From positions 33,756 through 97,755 of the forward strand of contig NZ_LMIJ01000004.1 in the NCBI RefSeq assembly GCF_001428665.1: 64,000 nt of DNA, in the 5' to 3' direction. The stretch comes from Acidovorax sp. Root219. GTDB lineage: Bacteria > Pseudomonadota > Gammaproteobacteria > Burkholderiales > Burkholderiaceae_C. The notes beneath the pieces are model-generated. The model did no database searches. It saw only the letters and a list, made by a program, of their open reading frames with translations, and was not told where the DNA came from. Below are positions 27,113 through 37,918 of this stretch, in pieces. The translations under genes and the position numbers were made by a program. Positions within the stretch are counted from its first letter, which is position 1. The number at the start of each line of letters is the position of its first letter.

Positions 27113-28588
27113 TCAGCGGTGGCTGAAGCTGGCGCGGAAAGGCTTTTTGGGGATGACGACATCCTTGACGTCGCAGAAGAACTCGAAGCTCCAGTCCCCG
27201 CCCTCGCGGCCCACGCCGCTGCGCTTGATGCCGCCGAAGGGCGCGGCCAGGTCGCGGATGCCGAAGCTGTTGACCCAGATGAAGCCGGTGCGCACCTGCT
27301 GCGCCACGGCACTGGCGTGCTGCGTTTCGCCGTAGCAGACGCCGCCCAGCCCGTAGTCGGTGCCGTTGGCCAGGGCGATGGCTTCCTCGTCACTGTCGAA
27401 GGCCTGCAAGGTGAGCACCGGGCCGAAGACCTCGTTCTGCACGATCTCGCTGTCCTGGCGCACACCGGCAAGCAGCGTGGGCTGGTAGTACTGCGCGCCG
27501 AAGGCATGGTGCGCACCGCCCCAGAGCAGCGTAGCGCCGTCGGCCACGGCACGCTGCACGAAGCCGTGCACACGCTCGACCTGGCGCGGGTGGATGATGG
27601 GGCCGACCTCGGTGGCCGCCTCGCGCGGGTCGCCCACGGTGAGCTTTTCGACATAGCCGCGCAGCGCGGCCACGAAGGCATCGTGCACCTTGCGGTGCAC
27701 CAGGAAGCGTGTGCCCGCCAGGCACACCTGGCCGGCGTTGCGGTACATCAGCGCGCCGGTGGCGGCGGCGTTGTCGATGTCGGCATCTTCCAGCACGATG
27801 AAGGCCGACTTGCCCCCCAGCTCCAGGCTGCAGGGCACGAGGTTGGCGCCAGCGGACTGCGCGATCCACTTGGCCGTGGGCACCGAGCCGGTGAACGAGA
27901 TGCGTGCCAGGCGCGGGTCGCTGACCAGGCGCGCACCGGTGCTGGCACCCGCGCCCTGCACGATGTTGAACACCCCGGGCGGCAGGCCGGCAGCGTGCGC
28001 GCAGTCGGCCAGCAGGCTGCTGGTCAGCGGCGCCCATTCCGGCGGCTTGATGATGACGCAGTTGCCTGCTGCCAGCGCCGGGCCGAGCTTCCAGGTGGCC
28101 AGCATCAGCGGCGCGTTCCACGGCGTGATGATGGCCACCACGCCGGCCGGGTCGTGGCGCACGAGGTGGGTGGCCTGCTCGGTCTCGATGGGCCGGTCCT
28201 GCAGGTTCAGTGCATGCTCGGCGAACCAGGTGATGTTGAGCATGGCGCGCGGCACCACGCCGTGCTTCATGCGCGAAAGCAGCACGCCCGCGTCGCTGGA
28301 TTCGAGCGTGCAGAAGGCCTCGGCGCGCTGGCCGATCTCGGCCGCGAAGCGGTCGAGGTAGGGCTTGCGCTCGGCGGCCGTGAGCGCACTCCACGCCGGG
28401 AAGGCGCGCGCTGCGGCAGTGACGGCGGCATCCACATGCGCGGGCGAGCCCTCGCTGATGCGGCCCAGCAGCGCCTGGTCGATGGGCGAGTGCAGGTCGA
28501 AGCGCAGGTCCGAGGCCACGCGCTGGCCGTCGATGTAGTGGTGGGGCGATACGGCGATGCCGGCGACGTTCAGCGTGTCGGTGCTCAC
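27113..28588 (-). CDS. hpaE: 5-carboxymethyl-2-hydroxymuconate semialdehyde dehydrogenase
   Basis: NAD-dependent aldehyde dehydrogenase oxidising the ring-cleavage product; 491 residues. ALDH features are complete: the nucleotide-binding TPWNAPLMLATWK (about 156-168), FTGSVPTAKWIA, general-base Glu in LELGGKS, catalytic Cys in NAGQVCLAGTR, and EVFGPVLTLQAF near the C-terminus. Member of the HpaE/BetB branch by overall sequence. Lies between the FAD oxidoreductase (31 bp) and hpaD (29 bp) in the operon. Confidence 0.92.
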   Translation of the reverse strand: MSTDTLNVAGIAVSPHHYIDGQRVASDLRFDLHSPIDQALLGRISEGSPAHVDAAVTAAARAFPAWSALTAAERKPYLDRFAAEIGQRAEAFCTLESSDAGVLLSRMKHGVVPRAMLNITWFAEHALNLQDRPIETEQATHLVRHDPAGVVAIITPWNAPLMLATWKLGPALAAGNCVIIKPPEWAPLTSSLLADCAHAAGLPPGVFNIVQGAGASTGARLVSDPRLARISFTGSVPTAKWIAQSAGANLVPCSLELGGKSAFIVLEDADIDNAAATGALMYRNAGQVCLAGTRFLVHRKVHDAFVAALRGYVEKLTVGDPREAATEVGPIIHPRQVERVHGFVQRAVADGATLLWGGAHHAFGAQYYQPTLLAGVRQDSEIVQNEVFGPVLTLQAFDSDEEAIALANGTDYGLGGVCYGETQHASAVAQQVRTGFIWVNSFGIRDLAAPFGGIKRSGVGREGGDWSFEFFCDVKDVVIPKKPFRASFSHR

Positions 28589-28619
28589 AGGGCGTTTCTC
28601 CAGAGGGATGACAAGGCCA

Positions 28620-30098
28620 TCAGGGGCGATGGGCCACAGGGGTTTCGGGCAGCAGCTTGGCCGGGTTCATCAGGCCGGCGGGGTCCAGCGCGGACTTGAT
28701 GCGCTGCATCAGGCGCAGCTCCAGCGGCGCCTTGTAGCGCTCCGATTCATCGCGCCGCAGCACGCCCAGGCCGTGCTCGGCGCTGATGGAGCCACCCAGG
28801 GCGTGGACGGCGTCGTGCACCAACCGGTTCAGCGGGCCTTCGAGCGCCAGGAAGGCGGCCTTGGCGGCGGAATCCAGCGGGCCGGCGGCGGCGGGCGACG
28901 CGTTGTAATGCAGGTTGCCATCGCCCAGGTGGCCGAAGGTGACCTGGCGCACCTGTGGGAAGGCAGCGCCCACCAGGGCATCGGTGCCGGCGATGAACTC
29001 GGGCACGCGCGAGATGGGCAGCGCGATGTCGTGCTTGATGGTCGGGCCCTCGGCGCCCTGCGCCTCGGAGATGTTCTCGCGCAGCGCCCACAGGGCCTCG
29101 AACTGCGCAAGCGTGGTGGACAGGGCCGCGTCCGCCACCCAACCGGCTTCCATCGCCGCACCGAGCAGGTCTTCCATGGCCTGCGCCGCACCGGCCTGGG
29201 CATCTGCCTGGGCGCCGGTCACCGAGATCTCCAGCAGCACGTACCAGGGCGATGCCTCGGCCAGCGGGCGCCGGCTGCCCGGCACATGGTGCAGCACCAG
29301 CGCCATGCAGGTGTCCGACAGCAGTTCGAACGCGGTGAGCGATGCGCCCAGGCGCTGCTGGGCCAGCGCCAGCAGTTGCAGGGCATCGCCCGGCGAGGGA
29401 ACGGCCACCAGCGCCACCATCTGGGCCGCAGGAAGTGGGAAAAGCTTGAGCACGGCAGCGGTGATGACGCCCAGCGTGCCCTCGGAGCCGATGTACAGGT
29501 CGCGCAGGTCGTAGCCGGTGTTGTCCTTGCGCAGGGTGCGCAGGCCGTTCCAGACCTCGCCCTCGGGCGTCACGACTTCGAGCCCCAGGCACAGCTCGCG
29601 CGCATTGCCGTAGCGCAGCACCTGCACGCCGCCGGCGTTGGTGGCCAGGTTGCCGCCGATGGTGCACGAGCCCTCGGCTGCCAGGCTCAGCGGAAACAGG
29701 CGCCCGGCCGCGCGCGCAGCGTCCTGCACCTGCTGCAGCGTGGCGCCGGCCTCCACCACCAGGGTGTTGTTCAGCGCATCGACATGGCGCACGCGGTTCA
29801 GGCGGGTCAGGGACAGCAGCAGTGGCAGTGGCTGGCCTGCTGCCTCGGGGACCGACCCACCCGACAGCCCCGTGTTGCCGCCCTGCGGTACCACGGGCAC
29901 GCCGTGCGCATGGCACCAGGCGAGCAGTTGCGCCACCTCGGCCGTGTCCGCCGGCTGTGCAACAGCGAGTGCGGGGCCGGTCCACTTGCCGCGCCAGTCG
30001 GTCAGGAACGGTGCAGTGTCCGCAGGCTCGGTCCACAGCCGGCCGGCATAGGCTGCGCGCAGGGAGGCCAGGGTGCTTGCGGTGGGGACGGCGATCAT
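28620..30098 (-). CDS. FAD-linked 2-hydroxyacid oxidoreductase (GlcD/D2HGDH-like)
   Basis: A 492-residue flavoprotein with an N-terminal PCMH FAD-binding domain (PQGGNTGLSGGSVP near 71-84; AAEGSCTIGGNLATNAGG near 139-156) and C-terminal FAD-oxidase domain containing the conserved FGHLGDGNLHYN and SAEHGLGVLRRDE. This family oxidises D-2-hydroxy acids such as D-lactate, glycolate or D-2-hydroxyglutarate. It is the first gene of the minus-strand catabolic operon, so it may oxidise a 2-hydroxy-acid feeding into the pathway; this is inference. Confidence 0.87.
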   Translation of the reverse strand: MIAVPTASTLASLRAAYAGRLWTEPADTAPFLTDWRGKWTGPALAVAQPADTAEVAQLLAWCHAHGVPVVPQGGNTGLSGGSVPEAAGQPLPLLLSLTRLNRVRHVDALNNTLVVEAGATLQQVQDAARAAGRLFPLSLAAEGSCTIGGNLATNAGGVQVLRYGNARELCLGLEVVTPEGEVWNGLRTLRKDNTGYDLRDLYIGSEGTLGVITAAVLKLFPLPAAQMVALVAVPSPGDALQLLALAQQRLGASLTAFELLSDTCMALVLHHVPGSRRPLAEASPWYVLLEISVTGAQADAQAGAAQAMEDLLGAAMEAGWVADAALSTTLAQFEALWALRENISEAQGAEGPTIKHDIALPISRVPEFIAGTDALVGAAFPQVRQVTFGHLGDGNLHYNASPAAAGPLDSAAKAAFLALEGPLNRLVHDAVHALGGSISAEHGLGVLRRDESERYKAPLELRLMQRIKSALDPAGLMNPAKLLPETPVAHRP

Positions 30099-30169
30099 CG
30101 GGTGCTGCTTGTCTCGTTGCTGGCGCGTTCTGCGCCTTGCCGCGAAGTATCTGCAGCGACCTTGCGGAC

Positions 30170-30197
30170 CACAATCAATGCTTTCTTACGGATTGTG
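30170..30197. promoter_or_regulatory. Dyad in the LysR/catabolic-operon divergent promoter
   Basis: CACAATC (30170-30176) and GATTGTG (30191-30197) are perfect inverted 7-mers with a 14-bp spacer, in the 114-bp gap between the divergent FAD oxidoreductase and LysR genes. Size and location suit a LysR-type regulator binding site, although no exact T-N11-A centre is evident. It ends 15 bp before the LysR start, so autoregulation is likely. Confidence 0.5.
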
Positions 30198-30212
30198 AAG
30201 GTGGTCTAATGA

Positions 30213-31130
30213 ATGGCCATGGCCATCTCCCTGCCCCACTTCACGCCGCGCCAGCTCGAAGCCTTTGTCACCGTGGCCGAGATGCGCAGCTTCACGGCCA
30301 CGGCGGACCGGCTGGCGCTCACGCCCTCGGCCGTGAGCCAGCTCGTGGGCGAGCTGGAGGATGCGCTCGGCTTCAAGCTCTTCGAGCGCAGCACGCGCCG
30401 CGTGGCCATCACCAGCGCCGGGCGCGAGTTCCTGGGCTCGGCCGAGTCGGTGCTCAAGCACCTGCGCATGGCGCAATCGGCCGCCAGCGACGTGCGCAAC
30501 CGCGCGGCGGGCATCGTGCGCATTGCGGCGCCCCTGGTCGTGGCCAGCGTGATCCTGCCCCAGGCCATCAAGGCCTACCTGCAGGAGCGCCCCAAGGTGC
30601 GCATCCACATCCGCGACGTGCCGGTGGAAAAGCTGGTCGACGCCGTGGCCAGTGGCGATGCCGACCTGGCCCTGGGCCCGGACCGGGCCTGCGGCGACGA
30701 CGTGGCGCGCACGCAGCTGTTTCAGAGCCCCTGGGTGCTGTGGTGCGCCCCTGTGCACCCGCTGGCGCGCCAGCGCAGCGTGACCTGGCACCAGTTGCAT
30801 GCCCACCCGCTGGTGGCTGCCGGCCGCGACCACGAGCGCAGCGTGGCGCAGATGCACACCGGCCTGCCCAGCGAACAGCGCGTGACGCCGGTGGAGATCG
30901 TGGACAACATCTCCACCGCGCTGGGCCTGGCCGCCGCCGACGTGGCCGCCACGCTGGCGCCCGACTACGTGGGTGCGCTGGCCAAGCCCCTCGGGCTGGT
31001 GCGCCGGCGCATCCTGGCGCCCGAGGCCATGCGCTACGTGTGCCTGTACAGCCCCACGCAGCGCGCCACTTCGCCAGCGGCCGAGGGCTTTGCGGAGCAC
31101 CTGGTCAAGGTGCTGCCCCAGCGCCGCTGA
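30213..31130 (+). CDS. LysR-family transcriptional regulator
   Basis: A 305-residue regulator with an N-terminal winged helix-turn-helix (about 10-68: FTPRQLEAFVTVAEMRSFTATADRL, TPSAVSQLVGELEDALGFKLFER) and a periplasmic-binding-protein-like effector domain. It is divergent from the seven-gene catabolic operon and is the only regulator next to it; no HpaR or HpaA gene is seen. Two in-frame ATGs (30213 and 30219) are equally possible. Its 3' end overlaps the end of nudB by 26 bp, tail to tail. Confidence 0.9.
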   Translation: MAMAISLPHFTPRQLEAFVTVAEMRSFTATADRLALTPSAVSQLVGELEDALGFKLFERSTRRVAITSAGREFLGSAESVLKHLRMAQSAASDVRNRAAGIVRIAAPLVVASVILPQAIKAYLQERPKVRIHIRDVPVEKLVDAVASGDADLALGPDRACGDDVARTQLFQSPWVLWCAPVHPLARQRSVTWHQLHAHPLVAAGRDHERSVAQMHTGLPSEQRVTPVEIVDNISTALGLAAADVAATLAPDYVGALAKPLGLVRRRILAPEAMRYVCLYSPTQRATSPAAEGFAEHLVKVLPQRR

Positions 31131-31593
31131 AGCGCGGGAGCAGCAGGCAGGCCTCGGCGTTGCTGGCAGAAAAGCAGCGCTCCGCCGCATCCCGCCAGGG
31201 CAGCCACTGCCAGGCCACGTGTTCGCGTGGGCTCAGCACCACGGGCGTGCCTGCAGGCACGCACAGGCCGAAGACGCGCTCGCGGTTGAGCACCACGCCC
31301 GGCGCATATCGGTGGCGCCACTGAGGCCAGATGTCGTAGACGTTCTCCAGGTACCAGTCGCTCAGCACGCAGCCGCTGGCCTGCACGTCGATGCCGGTTT
31401 CTTCCTGCACCTCGCGCGCCGCGGTGGCTTCCCAGGGTTCGTCCTCGCGGTCCTTGCTGCCGGTGACGGACTGCCAGTGCTCACCCCCGTCGGCACGGCG
31501 AATGAGCAGGACGTCGAGGGCTGGCGTATGCACCACGACCAGCACGGACTGCGGCAGCTTGAAAGGCCGCGCCCCAGCCTCCTGGCCACTCAT
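31105..31593 (-). CDS. nudB: Dihydroneopterin triphosphate diphosphatase
   Basis: Nudix hydrolase removing pyrophosphate from the FolE product in folate synthesis; 162 residues (E. coli NudB 150). The Nudix box spans residues about 45-68, with REVQEETG intact and one extra residue between Gly45 and Glu52 compared with the canonical spacing. Upstream HWQSVTGS is typical of NudB. The start at 31593 overlaps the stop of the large CheW gene (ATGA). In E. coli nudB follows aspS directly; here two genes separate them. Confidence 0.88.
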   Translation of the reverse strand: MSGQEAGARPFKLPQSVLVVVHTPALDVLLIRRADGGEHWQSVTGSKDREDEPWEATAAREVQEETGIDVQASGCVLSDWYLENVYDIWPQWRHRYAPGVVLNRERVFGLCVPAGTPVVLSPREHVAWQWLPWRDAAERCFSASNAEACLLLPRFSGAGAAP

Positions 31594-34259
31594 GCAGCAG
31601 CCACGAGAGCGTCGACGTCGTGCGCAGGGCCGTCGGCCAGCGCGCCCATGGCGCACTGCAGCAGCCATTGCGGGGAGATGCGGCACAGCAAGCCGGGGGC
31701 CTGTTTGCCGCCAGCGGTGGGGACCGGGATCACGGCATCGATCAACGCAGTGCCCGCAGGCCCGGCGGCCATGCCCACAGGGCGCAGCTCCCGCCGGTCC
31801 AGGTCGAGCATGGCACCCAGTGCATCGACGCGCAGGACGAACTCACGCGTGCCGCCACCTTCCAGCGGCACACGCACCAGCACCATCTGGCGGTTGGGGT
31901 CGGCCGCACGCAGCACGGGCGCATCGCCCGGCCCCGCTGCCACCACGCTGCGCAGGTCCACCACAGAGTAGACGCGCTCGCCGATCTGCGCGAGCCCCAG
32001 GAAAGGAACGCGCGATCCCCCGCCATGGAGCACCGCCACGTCAGGGGCAGCCGTGACGACCTGGGCCGCCTCGACCCCCAGCCAGTGGGAGCCGATCAGG
32101 AAGGTCGCCATCTGCACCCGATGACCGGACTCCGCCCGTGCGGCGCCCGCATGCGCATTGACCATGGGCGCGGGAGGGGTTGCCAGGCGGCGCTCGCACA
32201 AGTGGCGCAGCACCAGGCAGCCGAGGCCATGGTCGTAGCCATCGCTGGTGCGGAACTCACGGTAGCCCTGGCCGCGCGCCTGGCCCATGCCGTACAGATG
32301 GCCGCCGAGCGCAGCCGTGCGTCCGCCCTGGCGGCTGGTGGCGATGGCCTCGGGTGCCTGCAGAACCGCCGCGTCACCGCTGGCGCGCACCATGCGGTCC
32401 TGCGCATCGACGAAGGCCAGCGTGTCGCGCGCGCCCGTGCCCACGGCGCAGTCATCCAGGATGGACTGGAGCTGGTTGGCCGCATCCCAGACGATGGCGA
32501 TGCCGCCAAGCACCGGTCCACCCGCACTGCGGCCCATCCCGTCGCCGACGTCGGCCCGCACAGCTGCGGCATACACGAAGGTGGGACCCTCGGCGTAGAA
32601 GCGGCTGGCCTCGTAGCGGCTCACGGTGTAGGCCTGGCTACCCTGCAGGCGCAGGCAGCGCTGCGCCCAGTCCTCGTCCAGCCGGGTGCCCACCTGGTGG
32701 GCCTGCCCCGGTTGCGAGACGGCGACGACCCGGCCATCGGTGCCGAACAGCACCAGGCAGGCATACACCGTGTACAGGCTGTTGATCTCCGCCAGCACCG
32801 CCGTGGCCTGGCTGCAGCCCTGGGTGCCTGCGGCGAGGGTGCGGGCGAACTGCGGGGTAAGCGCCCACCAGCGGCAGTCGTTGGCCCGCTCGTAGAGGTT
32901 GCGGTCCAGGATCTGCATGGCCAGTGCGGCGCGGCCCTGGGCGTCGCGCAGCAGGGAGCGCAGCACCACGCTGTAGAGGTCTTGCAGGGCACTGGCAAAG
33001 GCCTGCGCGGTCTTGCGCGCGGTGGCACCGATCTCGGACAGCAGCGTCTTGGCAAACAACAGCTCACGCGGGGCCGCTGCATCCCGGCCACCACCACCGC
33101 CATCGCCCGCATCGCCGATCTGGTTGAGCTCCAGCAGCCCATTCCAGACCGAGCGCTCCAGCGCCGACTGGATGGCGGCCGAGCGCCGCGGAATCTCGCG
33201 CAGTTCCTGCGACAGCAGCTGTGCCTGGCCCGACAGCTCGTTGGCCAGCGCACTGCGCTCGTCGTGCGAGGCCTCGTCGAAAGCAATGTCCAGCGGCAGC
33301 AGCGCCACGCCGCGCCAGCCCGGACCCTGGTAGCCCTGAAAGCCCTGGGTATCGCGCACGGCCATCAGGTAGCGCCGGCTGGCATGGCGCACCGCATGCA
33401 CCCCAGCGCTGCACGCCTGGGGCAACAGCCAGCCGGCCGGCAGCTGCAGCGGGTCGCCCGACATGAGCACGCGCCCCGAGGCATCGACCAGGGCCAGCAC
33501 CACATCACTGCCTTGCAGGGTGCCCTGTGCGTCCTCTTGCTGCACCGAGTCGAAGATGGCCGGCATCTCATCAGCCAGCTTGAACTCCAGGCACAGCACG
33601 CCCACGATGCGCCCGCCCGAGTGCACACGCCGGGCATAGACCAGGGTTTCGGCCCCGGTGCCGCAAAAGCCATGCATGGCATGGTGCTCGACATAGCCCG
33701 CATCGCTTTGCAGCACCGAACGCAGGAAGGCGGCGTCGGCATCCACCTGGTCGAGCCCGCCCACCGGGCTCACGGCACGCAGGCTGGCACAGGGCTGCAG
33801 GTCGGTATCGAAAAGGAAGATATTGCCGTAGACCGTGTACTTGCTGGCGTACTCGGCCAGGCGCGCCTCGATCAGTGGGCGCAGGGACGGGTCCGGGTCG
33901 GCGAGGTACTCGGCCACACCCACGTCGGTGGCAAAGAAACCGATGTCGGCCGTGCGCTCGAACAGGTTGCGCACCAGCACGTCGATGCACACCTGGGCGC
34001 GGGCGGCCAGGTCTTCGGTGCGGTTTTTCAGGGCCTCGCTGACCAGGCCCTGCATCAGATCGCTGGAGAGGGCCGCGAAGTCCCTGCGCGCCTGGGCCAG
34101 GTCACCGCCCGATGAGGCCTTGGACGACAGCAGCGACAGAGAGGACAGCAACGAGAGCTGGTCCCAGGCAGTTTCGACCAGGCGCAGCTCCTGGCGCTGG
34201 TGCTGGGCGGACGGCATGTAGCGCAGCCACTGTTCGGAGGAATTCGGGGAGGATTGCAC
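31590..34259 (-). CDS. Large cytoplasmic protein with tandem Cache-like domains and C-terminal CheW domain
   Basis: An 889-residue protein with no signal peptide or membrane span that I can see. Two related sensor-like units are present: the first around residues 85-280 (RNLFERTADIGFFAT, TVYGNIFLFDTDL) and the second around 440-640 (RNLYERANDCRWWAL, TVYACLVLFGTDG), clearly a tandem duplication. Helical segments lie between. About residues 745-889 form a CheW-like module (MATFLIGSHWLGVEAAQVV, RVPFLGLAQIGERVYSVVDLRS). No CheA or receptor gene is in the window. The GTG start (34259) is preceded by AAAGGA. Function is inferred as a soluble sensor scaffold for chemotaxis-like signalling. Confidence 0.78.
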   Translation of the reverse strand: MQSSPNSSEQWLRYMPSAQHQRQELRLVETAWDQLSLLSSLSLLSSKASSGGDLAQARRDFAALSSDLMQGLVSEALKNRTEDLAARAQVCIDVLVRNLFERTADIGFFATDVGVAEYLADPDPSLRPLIEARLAEYASKYTVYGNIFLFDTDLQPCASLRAVSPVGGLDQVDADAAFLRSVLQSDAGYVEHHAMHGFCGTGAETLVYARRVHSGGRIVGVLCLEFKLADEMPAIFDSVQQEDAQGTLQGSDVVLALVDASGRVLMSGDPLQLPAGWLLPQACSAGVHAVRHASRRYLMAVRDTQGFQGYQGPGWRGVALLPLDIAFDEASHDERSALANELSGQAQLLSQELREIPRRSAAIQSALERSVWNGLLELNQIGDAGDGGGGGRDAAAPRELLFAKTLLSEIGATARKTAQAFASALQDLYSVVLRSLLRDAQGRAALAMQILDRNLYERANDCRWWALTPQFARTLAAGTQGCSQATAVLAEINSLYTVYACLVLFGTDGRVVAVSQPGQAHQVGTRLDEDWAQRCLRLQGSQAYTVSRYEASRFYAEGPTFVYAAAVRADVGDGMGRSAGGPVLGGIAIVWDAANQLQSILDDCAVGTGARDTLAFVDAQDRMVRASGDAAVLQAPEAIATSRQGGRTAALGGHLYGMGQARGQGYREFRTSDGYDHGLGCLVLRHLCERRLATPPAPMVNAHAGAARAESGHRVQMATFLIGSHWLGVEAAQVVTAAPDVAVLHGGGSRVPFLGLAQIGERVYSVVDLRSVVAAGPGDAPVLRAADPNRQMVLVRVPLEGGGTREFVLRVDALGAMLDLDRRELRPVGMAAGPAGTALIDAVIPVPTAGGKQAPGLLCRISPQWLLQCAMGALADGPAHDVDALVAAA

Positions 34260-34484
34260 GGGAAAAGTCCTTTGCGCGATGGGCCCGGTGACACTGCATT
34301 GTGCGGCGGGGCCTGCGGCCCTCCAACTAGCATATTGCATGCCTTTTGCAAATATATTGCCCAGCTTGGCGCAAGGCTGACGGCAGGGACTCCGCAGCAT
34401 GCGGCGAGACCTCTTGCTTCGGGGCACGCCAAGACGATCTGTCCAGGGCCCGGATAGATCGTCAACAGGCCCATGGGCCCGAGG

Positions 34485-35291
34485 TCAGGGCTTTGACTTG
34501 GTCGCCACGGGTGGCGGCAGTTCCTTGGCCTGCAACTGCTGTACCTGGGTCACAAGCTTGTTGTGCGCATCAAGGAAGGCAGCGGCGATGACCTTGCCTT
34601 CATTGGTGTTGCTCCAGCCGGCGCCGCCGGCCCCGCCCATGCGCCCCCAGAGCAGGCCCGCCGCGCCCAGGTCGGTGGTGCGCGCGGCGCCGGTGGCAGC
34701 GGCCACCTGCTCGGTGGTCTCGTTGTCGGTGAGCAGGAGCGCGGTCTGCGCCTCCTTGAACTTGACCTGCTCGGCCAGGCCCACCAGACCCGCGATGTCG
34801 CGCAGCACGGGGATCATGGCGATCACGCCGGCGATGCTGCGGCCCGCGTCCTGCTCGCTGAAGGTCAGGCTCGGCGTCAGCGTGTACTGCGCCTCGTAGC
34901 CCTTGCCCTTGGCCACGGTGGAGTTCTTGCGCAGGATGCCTGCGTCCTTGAGCTCCTGCTCCTGCACCGTGCCGCGCAGTCCGGCCGCGCGGTCGACGAT
35001 GCGAAAGCAGCCGCTCTGCTGGGCGATCAGGCGGATCAGCGGCACGGGCGATGCCGGCAGCTGGTAGCTGCTGGAGACGGTGTAGCCGTTGGGGTTCTCG
35101 GCCAGGGCCAGCGTGGCCACGGGCTGGGTGCACTGCGTGAGCTCCTTGGCGGCATCCTTGGCGCCCGCAGGCCCGGCGGAGCCGGACACGACCGAGCCGC
35201 CCTGGCCCAGTTCGGTCTTCTTTTCACCACAGCCGGCCAGCAGCAGGGCCACGAGCAGCAGGGCCAGGGGGGCTTTCACGGAAGAGCGCAT
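34485..35291 (-). CDS. CsgG-like lipoprotein
   Basis: A 268-residue exported lipoprotein: lipobox LLLAGC with lipidated Cys21. The mature sequence resembles the CsgG/HfaB fold: LIRLIAQQSGCFRIVDRAAGL (near 85-105), RKNSTVAKGKGYEAQYTLTPSLTFSE and alternating small-residue strands later. It lacks the rest of a curli operon, so it is not a true curli exporter; many such proteins are orphans. The 225-bp gap after it (34260-34484) has an AT-rich patch near 34330-34362, a likely promoter for the CheW gene, but no clear -35/-10 pair. Confidence 0.78.
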   Translation of the reverse strand: MRSSVKAPLALLLVALLLAGCGEKKTELGQGGSVVSGSAGPAGAKDAAKELTQCTQPVATLALAENPNGYTVSSSYQLPASPVPLIRLIAQQSGCFRIVDRAAGLRGTVQEQELKDAGILRKNSTVAKGKGYEAQYTLTPSLTFSEQDAGRSIAGVIAMIPVLRDIAGLVGLAEQVKFKEAQTALLLTDNETTEQVAAATGAARTTDLGAAGLLWGRMGGAGGAGWSNTNEGKVIAAAFLDAHNKLVTQVQQLQAKELPPPVATKSKP

Positions 35292-35344
35292 GGGGAACCT
35301 CGACTCGATTCGAAAGGGGGAAGGGCACCGTAGGCATGGGCCAT

Positions 35345-35380
35345 GAAAAAAGCGGCACCGGCCAATGGCCGCTACCGCTT
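35345..35380 (-). terminator. Intrinsic terminator of aspS
   Basis: Minus-strand hairpin: AGCGG pairs with CCGCT, then CGGCC with GGCCG after a 3-base internal bulge, with an ATT loop, followed by a T run (A6 at 35346-35351 on plus). It lies 46 bp after the aspS stop and closes the fmdB-DUF502-aspS unit. Confidence 0.8.
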
Positions 35381-35425
35381 CTTATCAGAGATACCCAGTC
35401 ATGGGAGTGACGGGTTGAACCCGGC

Positions 35426-37240
<1,815 letters not shown>

Positions 37241-37284
37241 GGCAGAACTTCCGGCGCCCCTCGGGCGCATTGAGAGAGAAAGGG

Positions 37285-37908
37285 TTACTTGGGAGGCAGC
37301 TGGATGGTCGGGTCGACCGGGGCCACCACGCCCATCGAAACAATGTACTTGAGCGCCGAGTCCACGCTCATGTCGAGCTCGACGCAGTCGCTCTTGCGCA
37401 GCATCACGAAATAGCCGCCCGTGGGGTTCGGGGTGGTGGGCACGTACACGCTCACGAATTCATCGCGCAGGTAGGCCGCAATCTCGCCATTGGGCGCACC
37501 GGTGACGAAGGCAACCGTCCAGACGCCTTCGCGCGGCCACTGCACCAGCACCGCCTTGCGGAACGCGTTGCCGTTTTCGGCGAACAGGGTGTCGGAGACC
37601 TGCTTGACGCTGGAGTAGATCGAGCGCACCACCGGGATGCGGTGCACCAGGGCATCGCCCCACTGCACCAGCTTGCGGCCGGCAAAATTGCTGGCCACCG
37701 CGCCCACCACCAGCAGGATCACCAGGGTCAGCACCACGCCGAAGCCCGGCACGTGCACGCCCAGCACCTTGTCCGGGTGCCAGTTCTCCGGCAGGATCTG
37801 CAGGGTCTGGTCCAGCGTGCTGACGATCCAGTGCAGCACCCACGCGGTGATGACACCGGGCACGATGACCAGCAGACCGGTGAACAACCATTTGCGCAAG
37901 GAAGGCAT
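37285..37908 (-). CDS. DUF502 family membrane protein
   Basis: A 207-residue inner-membrane protein with two N-terminal spans ([22 protein letters not shown] near 8-29; [20 protein letters not shown] near 56-75) and a soluble C-terminal part. Hallmarks of DUF502 are [15 protein letters not shown] (near 88-102) and [12 protein letters not shown]-like [12 protein letters not shown]. Function unknown. Located between fmdB and aspS, a common betaproteobacterial order. Confidence 0.9.
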   Translation of the reverse strand: MPSLRKWLFTGLLVIVPGVITAWVLHWIVSTLDQTLQILPENWHPDKVLGVHVPGFGVVLTLVILLVVGAVASNFAGRKLVQWGDALVHRIPVVRSIYSSVKQVSDTLFAENGNAFRKAVLVQWPREGVWTVAFVTGAPNGEIAAYLRDEFVSVYVPTTPNPTGGYFVMLRKSDCVELDMSVDSALKYIVSMGVVAPVDPTIQLPPK

Positions 37909-37918
37909 CCGCTGAGAC

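Noticed and set aside
25249-27681. Reading the HpaG-like frame as one 810-codon gene
   Set aside because: The upstream part is out of frame with hpaD and hpaE, which are clearly real; the true start is the ATG overlapping the hpaD stop.
34485-35291. Curli secretion system
   Set aside because: Only a CsgG-like lipoprotein is present; no csgA, B, D, E or F relative lies nearby.
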